This document shows positions 27,201 through 39,200 of a stretch of 64,000 bases of DNA, in pieces. The stretch spans positions 9,237,701 through 9,301,700 of the forward strand of contig NC_092631.1 of NCBI RefSeq assembly GCF_039555335.1, in the 5' to 3' direction. The DNA comes from Amphiura filiformis. Its lineage: Eukaryota; Echinodermata; Ophiuroidea; Amphilepidida; Amphiuridae. The position numbers and the translations under genes were made by a program. How positions within the stretch are numbered: position 1 is the stretch's first letter; each line of letters starts with the position of its first letter. The notes under the pieces were generated by a model, which worked only from the letters and a program-made list of their open reading frames with translations, was not told where the DNA came from and searched no databases.

Positions 27201-30200
27201 GGTATATCATTTGACTTCAAACGATATCCAGAAGCGGGGTTATTTTTTGTTGAAATTTGGGTTTCTTTTTCCACATTTCTGGTAATAAATATCAAACAGT
27301 CATAATTGGCGGTCATTTCAAATCATCCCCAAGTCAACGAGGTTCAGGAATGTCCTCTCATTATTAATTGTTGGTTATACAAACTTAGGCAAAATGCTTT
27401 GTTATCCACCACTTGAACAGGATTTAGCCAAAGCCAACAAAGACAAGAACTGTTTTTAAATAGTTTAAAGAGGATTCTATAGAAATAGGTAGAAGCTTAT
27501 TATCCTCTTCAGCAATAGGATTATTGATTGCTTTAAACAGTGTTTGATGAGATACTTGTCGCACAGAATTGCGATACCTATGAATACGACCTTCACGCAT
27601 ATTTTACAATGTAACTCAGAATACGATTTGCGGAGTTTACGGCTCATTCGTAGTATCCACTCACATATGTCACCGTCCATGTGCATGAAGGTCGTATTCA
27701 TAGGTGCCTCAAGTTGGTGGTACATGTGTGATGTGCCCTGAGTAATTTAATTTAATCATTTAACTTTGTTTACAAGCTGAAGGTATGTCATGAGATGGAA
27801 AACCCCCTTGTACGTGCAAGATAATGGTGTGGAAAGTCATTTGGGAGTCCCCCCCAAATTATTGTAAAACAGTCAGATCTATGTTTGGAACTTGGAAATC
27901 CCCAGTTCAGCATTATTGCACCATAGAGAAAAAACACACAGGAAGTGATGTAATGAGAAAGGTTAATGTGTATAATTAATCTTGGGAAATCCCAAGCTTG
28001 CATCATCTGTGAAGATGTGAATGAAGTGATGGTTTATTAATGGATGGTGGGTATTTTTGCATGAGTACTGGTATAAAAAGCTGGAGGCTTGAATTTGTAC
28101 TTTACAGAATGTCATGGGAGATTGTAAACTCCACATGTGTGTGATGGTCTTCGTGCTTCAAAAAAGAAGTACATTTTAACCAGTTTATATAGGCAATAAT
28201 TGAGCTATTTTAATACAGCAACGAAGGAGATTGCGAGCACACAAAAGTGTTCTTCCTCATCAAAGGATTAAAGTTCTTCTGTCGAATTGCTGGAGTTTGC
28301 TGGGTTTGTGAAGGCCACGCATTTGTCAAAAAACAGCGGAGCTGTGTTAAAGAAACCTGTTCCCTGGAATTTAGAGTGATTGGTGAAAGAAACACCATTA
28401 TTGGTGCGCAAGGAGATATATTGTGGAGAAAGCAGCGCAAGAGGATAAGTAATAGGAGGAAGCAGCATCATTTTCGTATGAGGATTTCATACGCAAGGAT
28501 ATTTATAAACGCAAGTGTACACTGGACTTTGCTGATTTTCGCTGGACAAGTGAATAAGGATATTACATCAGTCGTCCAGAACATTGCAAGAACTCTAGGA
28601 TCACCAACAAGAAGACCGCTGGTTAAGTACTGATAGAATAAAACTGATTGTGTGATTTTAGTCTATAGTGTTGTTATATGTACCAAGCATACTTTGTTTT
28701 CAATTAAAGACTTAGATTATGTTAGCTTAATCAAACAGTGTATTTGTGTTGTGCATTCGTGTGAGTTCGGGTAAAAGGTGATTTTGGCCTCGAGTCAGTA
28801 CGACTCGTAACACATGTATCAGTCAAACATCTTTTAAACCGGCTCTTTTACGGCTGGTTTGTGTTGGACGGTCACATATAATAGCAGACTATTCTTTATT
28901 TAATTAAAATGTTGTTCCAAGCTATTGTGCTATTGTTGCGATAAATAGTGGTTATATTTATATGCAATGAATATTCAATTTAAAACCACTCTCTTCTCAC
29001 ATCATTAGTTGATAATTACCATTATACAAAAAGAATTACAACGCTACAAATTGCATACAAAACAGAAATGTCTTAAAGTACAATAAAAGAATGACCGGGG
29101 TGACACCAACTCAGAAATCTAAAAAGTACACATGTATATTCAGAAAGCAGAACCGGTGATTGGAATTTGTTAAACATGAACAAAATTTAATCCGGAAATA
29201 GAAGGCATTAGAAGTATGGTCAAAAACAAAATAAAAACAAAATTCCTATCAAAATTTAAATTCCAATTCCACATTCGTAATGATGCTTTGGTTCCGAGAG
29301 GAAAAATCAGAAATGAAAAGGTTACTGTTACCGTAATGTGTAATGTGCATAACTTAATAATGGCGGGGGTTTGACCTTACATTGTAGTCAAAGAAATAAT
29401 ATCACAATTCCACCTCACTGAAGCAAATTTTGAAATTGCCCCATAATTCTGAGGGAAAAGTAGTAAATCTACAATAATTTGTGTTAAATTTCGCCGAAAA
29501 TTTTGACATTTTATCGAAATTTCTTGCAAAATTGGTATATTGATGGCATGGGTCCACTTTCAAATTCTCCGCGGCACACCCTACCCAAATCAAACTTGAG
29601 TATAACCCCCACACCCACGCACACCTACACATTAAGCAATGCAGCAATAGGGAAGGTTTTCCATTTCAAATCGGCCATGGTCAAAAGGTGTTCCACTTGA
29701 CCCCACTTGAACAAAATATGCACTTTAAAAAATAATTGAAGTGGGTCTTCAGACCCCACCACCACCCGTATTCCCCTATATACTGAAATATGCACATTTT
29801 GTCAGATATTCAAAGAACAGATACATAATGAGAGGGCATGTTGCTTCAAAACGTACATTTTATCCACCCAGAAGCACTTTTCAAACACAAATTAATCTAC
29901 TATAGAAAATAGTCTATATACAATACTTTTCTCTGAATTTCGTAACACTTTGTATGCTAAGATGTCTAATATTCACCAATATCGCATAAATATTACACAT
30001 ACAAAACTGGGTAACTTCTAATAACATAGCCATGACAAAATTAGGTTGATGTATTATTACCGGACTTGCTTAAAAAGGAATTAAATGAATCTGTAGCTGT
30101 TTATATGTGACCCATCATGACATAACCCGTCATACTTCGCCACTTTTGAAGACACATCCCAATAAACATTACATTAAAAAAAAAAAGGAATTTTGACGGG

Positions 30201-33200
30201 AACATTTTATATTTTCATGGACAAAAAATTTAGTAAATATGACAAATGATATTCCACTCATATTAGCGGTTTACAGTTTACCTTCAGGAAATCAAAAGTC
30301 TTTTCAACCATTTTTGTGTATTATACCTGTCAACACGTTTAATGTCACTGGTGATGCAAATTATTGTCACCTGACACTTGAAAGTCTTTCTTTGATTCAA
30401 ATACTGGCATTAAGGCACGTGATCGGCAGATTTGACGAATTTAACCATCCCTTGCCTTCTGCCCATATTGTGAACCACATAGGGCGTAGAATTTGACAAC
30501 AATATTTGCCAATCTTGTCAGTCCAACATGTCCAACAATCTTGTCAGTCTCTGAATGGTAACTCATTGCCATGCAAAAGACAAATTTGCCATTGGAGTGG
30601 TGGTCTACCAAAAAACATTTGTTGGTTGGCGAGCAGGTGCAATCCGCTACCTAGATATGTTCCTTGGTAGACCACTCCAATGGCAAATTTGTCTTTTGCA
30701 TGGTAATGAGTTACCATTCAGAGCTGTTTACTCACTATGATGGGCCTACCACAGGCCCAACCTCATTTGGTGGAAAAATTGGTAGTGAACTAAAAGAGCA
30801 CCTATATTCAAGAGACATTCTTGATTTCAAACCAATCTGCAATCCAGACTTCCCCATTCTTTCTGATGAAGTAGTTGAAGATCTAAAGTTGGGACCAAAA
30901 CCTCAGGTAACTGGCCAGAAGATCTACTCAATGAACCAGGTGGTATAAATCATTCACGTTGGCTAACAACTGCAGAACGTATATCAGATATGCTTGTATA
31001 TCAGAACACCTGAGCCTTCTGTTGGACTGACAAGATTGGCAAATATTGTTGTCAAATTCTACGCCCCTACATGTACATGTATGTGGTTCACAATCAAATT
31101 AGCAATCCTTCTATCACAGATGCACCTAGAAACTTCTTCCAGATGATAAAACTTTTGCGACACTTGACACCCACTGAGAAGAACATAGCCAAGAGGACAA
31201 TGCAAAGAAATGCCTTTTCTGCTCACCAAAAACCTCCTCCTTGCAATGGCAGCTGACAGCACTCAAATCATTCGTGAAGAGGCTGTTAGATGGATACTTT
31301 CTGCACGGAAACACACGGTCAATGTTGCAGAGCATTTTGACGGCACAGGTGAAGATGTACAAGACGAGCTTGCCAATGTAGAAGTAGAGGGATATAGTGA
31401 TGATGAAGCAGAGGGAGACACATTTCCTGATGAAGACTACCCAACAGATGAGACTGTACGCTTTTTCAAAGTCCCTCATATCAAGTTTGGAGCACCGGCT
31501 TACAGCAAAATGATAGATTGGCGCAAAGAGCCTGTCACTGAGCCACCTCTGACAAAGCACGTAACTGATGAGCAGGTTAAAGATATAGTAATTGTCCCAC
31601 TAAATGTACCCAAATATTCATGCCACACATCAGTGGAAAGAGCGATAAAGTTGGTGTCTGAAGCCAGTGAGAAGGTATATGGGCAGAAGGCAAGGGATGG
31701 TTACATTCGTCAAATCTGCCGATCACGTGCCGTAATGCCAGTATTTGAATCAAAGAAAGACTTTCAAGTGTAGTGTTAGGTGACAATAATTTGCATCACC
31801 AGTGACATTAAACGTGTTGAAAGGTAAATATACAAGGATGATTTATAAGGTCCAGTCATTTTTGCTAAATTTTTTGTCCATGAAAATATACAATTTTCCT
31901 GTCAAAATTCCTTTTTTTTTAATGTAATGTTTATTGGGATGTGTCGACGTATGACGGGTTTTGTTATGATGGGTCATATATAAACGGCTACGCAAGTCTA
32001 GTAATAATACATACAATAATACCTAATTTTGTCATGGCTATGTTATTAGAAGTTACCCAGTTTTGTATGTGTAGTATTTATGCGATATTGATATAAAATT
32101 GGATCGGTTGAGCCCATATTTATTGGTCGAGCTATGAGTTTTAAAATATTGGATGAGACGTAGTCGAGTCCAATATTTTACAATTCATAGCGAGACCAAT
32201 AAATATTGGGCGTAAAGCATCCAATTTTATCATTATTATGTTTTGGATCCAATATTATCAACTTGGATCCATCAAAACATAATAATGGTGAATATTGGAC
32301 ATCTTAGCATTACAAAATTAGGAGAAAAGTATTGTATAGATTATTTTCTATAGTAGATGATTAATTTGTGTTTGAAAAGTGCTTCTAGGTAGATAAAATG
32401 TACGTTTTGAAGCAACATGTCCTCTCATTCTGTATCTGTTCTTTGAATATCTGACAAAATGTGCATATTTCAGTATATAGGGTGGTGGTGGTGTCTGAAG
32501 ACCCACTTCAATTATTTTTTAAAGTGCATATTTGTTCAAGTGGGGTCAAGTGGAACACATTTTGCCCATGGCCGATTTGAAATAAAAACCTTCCCTATTT
32601 ATGACCCGCCCTATTAAGCATGAACAAAATGCATGATATACGCTATTGTATATGAATAAGGAGTCTTGGTTATGGACGTGGAGGTGAACCCAAAATCGAC
32701 AATTAGAGGTTGAGGAGGCGTTCGTGCGATATTCAAATTTCAACGGTATAGCTGACGCAAATACAAATTACTAAATCATACAGTAAAAATACATTAATCG
32801 ACAAATTTAGGATCAAACTATTCATTAGAATTTTCCAAAAGTCAGGTGAGTGTCATTTGATTCAATATTTTTCAGGCAACAGTATACTTGCACTACCGAG
32901 TTACGGGACATGCTGACGTCCCATGCCACTCACAAAAAAATCCTGTCAAGAAGGCCAACAATCGGGGTTTAGCTCACTTGCCAAAATTGGCCCCTTCTCG
33001 TGGATTAGTCAGTACCATGAGATAGATAGTAAAGAAAGACTGACATTTTCTGATCCTTTTACTTTCTTGAGTAATGTATACTGAAATAACAGTTAACCTT
33101 GTTCTTTCAGGATTTGGTCTGTGGTATCCATAACAAGGGCAGCAGTCCAAATGCTATCATATGCGTATGCGCCATAACCAAATCCGAATGCTGATTGAGG

Positions 33201-36200
33201 ATTTTCCTCTCTCGAGTGTGCGCTAAGTGAACTGATGTATTGCTCTGCGGTCTGAAATATAATGAAGAAGGAATAAAAAAAAAATTATAATTGAAGACCG
33301 AATTAAAGAGACTAGTTTGCGTATGTCGTACTGCGCAGGTCAGCAATCAATCACGTCGTGTCTTTTCTCTGACGTCAGACTCAAACTAGTCTTTTTAATT
33401 CGGTCTTCAATTATAGTGTCCTTTTGAATAATAAGAGATGGTCTTCATAACAGCAAAAGCACATAATAACCTGTTTTTGTATGACACTAAACTAGATAAT
33501 ATTGGTTGATTTATTAATTAATTAATTAATTAATTAATTAATTAATTCATTCATTCATTCATTCATTCATTCATTCATTCATTCATTCATTCATTCATTC
33601 ACTCATTCATTAATAAATTAATAAATAAATAAATTAATTAATTAATTAATTCTGTCATTCATTCATTCATTCATTCATTCATTCATTCATTCATTCATTC
33701 ATTCATTCATTCATTCATTCATTCATTCATTCATGCATGCATTCAATCATTCAATCATCCAATCATTCAATCATTCATTCATCCATCCATTTATTCATCC
33801 ATTCAATATAACTACTCTCATGACAGAGTCCGGGGGCAGAGTAGGAAAAGATACATAACAATAAACAAATTATTTTGAATTAACTAATATAACTTTATTA
33901 AGCCCAGGTTTAGGATGTATACAATATCGCATGCAATGTTTTTGATTGGTTTGTTCAAATAAATAAAATCAGGCTCCTTTAAACTATTTTTCATTTACCT
34001 TCTTATTACTGTAAGCTAAATCTACGTATTTGACTGTAAATATGCCTGCGATAATCTCATCCATCTCTTCCACAGAGCATCCTAGGTTTTCATTTGGGTT
34101 CTGTATTCTCCACCATTGTTCCTGATACCAGCCTTTTGAAACAAGGATAACTTTAACATCATAGTATCATAAACGACGTTAATTAAAATGCTCATCGACT
34201 GTACTATACAACTATATAATCTGCATCAATATTTGCACCCCTTTCATCAAAATCAGAAAACAATGACCTGGTGCCGCCCAAAACAAGTATCTGGACAGGT
34301 GTCTGAAAATCAATATTTTCATCAACAATCATTATCATATGCCTGATTCCACGGAGCTATCATATTCGTGGAGGCGCAATAGATTATGTAACGCATTTTA
34401 ACTTTGTGCCGATTAGATTTTCCGCTAAGCTATTCATCGAGAGGTACCTTTTGTTCAGAACAAAAGAGTTCTAAATAGATAAATCCAAGATATACAATCC
34501 AAGATGGTTGAAATCATCCAAAGGTAAAGTGCTCAACCGTAATGGGACCTAAATAATTAATTTGGACTTGTGTTGATACAGTTACATATTACTTGACAGA
34601 TCTGTTTCGTAAGGCCATAGGGCCTCACTCATCAGAAGCACATAGGCCACAGGGCCTCACTCATCAGAAGCACATAACCATATGAGGATTACCTCATATG
34701 GTTATGTGCTTCTGATGAGTGAGGTCCTATGGCCTTACGAAACAGATCTGTCAAGTAATATGTAACTGTATCAACACAAGTCCAAATTAATGAACAAAAG
34801 AGTTCTGCCATTAAAACTAACCTGACAGTGTATTAACGCTTTACCAGACAGGCTACTGTCAATAAGTGATCAAACGAATGTCACGTGAAAGCGCCCACTT
34901 GAGTGAGAGGTACCTACTGTCCTTATTCAACCCAAGGGTGTGACTGAGTGTTCGCCAGCACACAAAATCACACTTCACCGTCATGACATTCTTTTGATCA
35001 CTTGTTGACAGTAGCCTGCATGATAAAGCGTTAATAATACGCTGTCAGGTTAGTTACCGATTTAATGGCGGAACTCTTTTGTCCTGAACAAAAGGTACCT
35101 CTCGATGAATAGCTTGGCGGAAAATCTAATCGGCACAAAGTTACAATGCGTTACATAATCTATTGCGCCTCCGCGAATATGATAGCTCCGTGGTGGAGAT
35201 AGTATAGACCACTTGACATCACTGTTTATCACCAAAGGCGAGGGATTCGTCTACGATGCGTACGCACACTGCAGGGCAAAGAACAATTGAAATTACCATA
35301 TTTCGCGCGCATACTGCCGGGCAATGACGTCACATGTCAAGTGGTCTATACATTAATAAAAACAAAATAATAAAGATACTTACCAGACATGCGCAAACCT
35401 AATGAATAAATTCTTATTTATTTTGGTTTTATTGTTTACCTGGTATTAGCCATACGAATTTTGCGCCAAACATTCCAATTTTCCTGGCACTGCAAATTAC
35501 CTTTCTAGCCACTGGCTCATAAAAATTTCCAAAAATAATTCGTGCCCCAAGACTCTGTAATATGAAAGAATTTCATACATGAAATGGATTCATCATAAGA
35601 GAGAATAAACAACGTGAATGATTCAAGTTGACAAGCATCACTCAAAGTCGCACATTTTAGCCATTATTCTGTATTGCATCTAAAAGTAATGATGATAAGT
35701 ACATAAGTTTATGTGACGTGCCATGTCAAAAGGAGACACTTTTGGGCAGGATTAAAAATGGAAAAATTGCCAAAAATCTGCCCGGGGGAGATTTTTACAA
35801 TTTGCGTTTGTTGCGAATTTGTGCTGTTATTAATGTTAAAATATTGTCTGATAGTTTCAGACCGGAATATAACTGGCATCTTATATTTTTGAGACATTTT
35901 TCAACTTAATTCCTGCTCTCAACATTGTCAATAATATTTTTAAAGGCCGATATCACAATTTCCAATTTCATAATACCATAACTTACGAACTCAATATCTT
36001 CACTTAGGAATATCCGATTTCATTGGAGAAAAACGGTGTTGTGGAGCAAAATATCTCAATATCTAAGATATGTAAAAACCTCAAAATTGATAACCTGCCC
36101 AAAAGTGTCTCCTTTTGACATGACACGTCACATATTTTCAGAAAGGAAATGAAGCACAAAATCAAGCTAGCATGGCACATTTCTGGAAAAATTACCAGTT

Positions 36201-39200
36201 TTTGAGAAAAACGCCAAATTTTTATCCATGCAAATTTTTTATCCATGCCAATTTTTTCGGTCCACCACAACTTACCCTAAATATCCAAATCGACAAAAAT
36301 TGCCTATTGTGTTCTAAAAACAAAAAACTAGTAACCGTTTTCTCACATTTTCGATTTTGTCCCCGTTTTAGAAATATCATTAAAATATCCTAAAAATCAA
36401 AGGAAAAAAATCAATATTCTCGACATCTGACATATTGTGTTTGTTCATGTCACTTTATTATTATAAATTACTATGATACCCTTGATATACAAGGATTAAC
36501 AAAAATCACATTATATTATTGCAAATATCATAATTTAGCCCCGGGAATATAGTACGATCAAATAGAGTACCCGTTAAGGGAACGTGATGTACAAAACAAT
36601 TAAAGAGCTTTATTTCATAACCCCTTACATCCACTCTCGGTCAAAATGAAATACACATATTCCATTATTCAATTAACTGATTGTAAAACGTCCATGTTTT
36701 TAAGTAGTGTAATGCAACTCTTCCCTAGAATGGAAAATTATTTGAATTATTTTTGAAGTTTTATTTTAATACCTGGTGACCTATATTTCCCTGATTATTT
36801 TATCTGCAATATGACATTACTAGCAAGTTTTAGATTGAGTATTTAGATTTAGTATGAGCATATATTCCATAATATTTATTAAAGGTTACGTGTTTGTATT
36901 TGACCTTAATTTAATTTGTTCTGATATTTACATGCCGTCAACGAATCCTTAAAGAACCTGAGGAAAATTACACTCGATTAGAGGAAAGCGAGGGAAATAA
37001 ATCATCTTTCCCTGGTCTTATTTTCACATACCACTGTTGGCAGGAGGGCTCCCAGCTCCAACCAAACCATGGGAAATAACCCTTTCCCTTCTTCCCTGGA
37101 CCTCTGTGCAACTCAGTGGACTTAGTAGGCATATGTGGCAAAGTTCAACACTGTTATTCAACATGCAGAGGTCAATTTCTTATTTAGATAGTTATTCTTT
37201 CTTTTAATAATATTTTCTAAACCTTTATTCTTTATGCAGTATAATAACAATTTTACCTTGGTTAATGTTGAATCTTGGTGAATTCTTCAAAATGCAAGGA
37301 GTTAATAGACTGCCCAGGGCATTTTTTGTCTGCCTGACCATAGACACTGATATTTTATCCTTTTTTATTTTTACTTATTTTCACTTCATAAATTTTCCTC
37401 ATGTGATTATATGAAACTAATTTAAGCTGTAGTTTTTAGTGCAAAGAAGCAATTTGAAATACCAACAGAAACATATAACAATTATAACCAGATTCTAGAA
37501 CAAAGTAAAACTTGTAGTGAACATAGCTTGGTGCAAAAATTATATATACTGAGACCTTCATATCCAGACCAGACATAGTGCCTATAGGGCATACTGTATG
37601 TTCACAAGATGCATCCACCTGTTGTTAACAACTCAATAAATGACATTTTGGTATAAACACACCAGGAATTCTAGCTGACAGCTTTAAAAATTTGATACCA
37701 AAACTTTTTAAGGACATGTTCACGTCATGATCTCTATTGGTTTGTACATGGAATGTTCTAGATATTCAATGGAAAAACAATCACTAGAATGATCTTGATT
37801 GCTAAAGTAGTAAGTGATGGCGCTCTTACAGAAATCATGTAGACAGGTGAATGATTCTGATTGGTTCGTGTGGATCCCCAGGCAAAATTTTAGGTATGAG
37901 TCATGCCCATGAACATGCCAAGATCTTGCCAAGAACATGCCACGAACATGCCCTATTTTCGCTAGCAACAGGCATGACCTTTCGTGAATTTGGGAATTGT
38001 TGATGTATTGTTCATGCTCACACATATAAATATTCATGTCTTTGCATGATTTTTTGTGTAATATGTTTGTTCAGAGCCTTGACATGTTCATAGCATGTTC
38101 ATGGGTAACTCATGGGCATGAATCGTGGACAGTGTCAAATTTTCTCTACTTCCATGCCATATAATTTCTTATTCATGGGTAACTCATGGGCATGAATCGT
38201 GGTCAATGTCAAATTTTCTCTACTTCTATGCCCATGAATTCCTTGAATTTAAGGGCGTCAATTAAATTTTAATGGGTTTAAAATTTACTCCCCATAAATC
38301 CTTGATTTTATAGCATGTTCATGCCAGATAGGCCTACAAAACAAAATAATCGGAATGTCTTGCCATGTTCATGGCATGAACATGCCATGTTCATGGCATG
38401 ATTTGCATAGCAGTAGCGAATTGTGGGAATACCCATGATTTCTTTTTTACCTGGGGAGGTAATGAACTATTTTTAGATAATGCTGTAATATGCCATAAAT
38501 AGTGATGATAATCTAAAATGGTAACAAATTAGATTATAAGGCCTGGAGAGTAATTGATTTTGGCAACAGATTATTATGAAACTTATGTTAGCCAGTTGTG
38601 GTACAAAAGTTACCATAATAGTGCGAAATCTTCAAACTTCGATTCGCTGTTCTTGTGTGTTGGAGAAAATACGCCAAAGGCGGTAGTGAAAGCCAATAGT
38701 ATCGACTCAAAGTAGCGGCAGACTAAAGTATCTCCATCAACGAATTGTGGTATTTTGCTGGACTAACATAGTGTGTTATCTGTCTGTCAAGTGGAGCAGA
38801 AAGCTTGCTCAGGAGATCTTACGGTCAACATAGAAGACCATTTGGAATCACTAACATACATGTTAGGATAGTGAAAAAATGGTCTTCTGGACTTGAACTG
38901 AGGTAGACCAGGGGTTTCCCTTGGGTAGTCATGATCTTGGTTATCTTGGATCAAGAACTGAGACCATCAAAGGAATCTCGTCAGAAGGACAGTTAATCAA
39001 GATCATCTCCAGGCTTACTTTAAAAGGTAAGTAACTATTTCAAACTGTTGCGATTTGGTAGTTAACAGTACCTTGCAAATAAATGGTAGTGAGTTTTTGC
39101 AAAAATTGCAGTAATCATTTCTTAGCGAGTGTGTAGAAGAATTCAAATATAACAGATATACTTTTGTTTTGTAGGTCCTGTGGTTCTTGAGTGATGTTGT

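Larger units (their letters stand above)
29647..32602. mobile_element. 3-kb foldback element with decayed gene
   Basis: 29647-30605 is an inverted, internally deleted copy of 30663-32602. Pairings: 29647-30240 with 31830-32602, 30350-30470 with 31680-31800, 30471-30530 with 31020-31092, 30551-30605 with 30663-30722. The centre is near 30635 inside the coding region. Outer ends are AATAGGGAAGG and CCTTCCCTATT. It resembles a foldback transposon or an inverted duplication, within intron 7. Confidence 0.7.

Noticed and set aside
28247-28633. 128-codon plus-strand open frame as a gene
   Set aside because: No recognisable domain. It lies within the probable solo LTR in gene 1 intron 7, overlaps minus-strand frames of similar length, and nearby TATA/AATAAA signals are better explained by the LTR.
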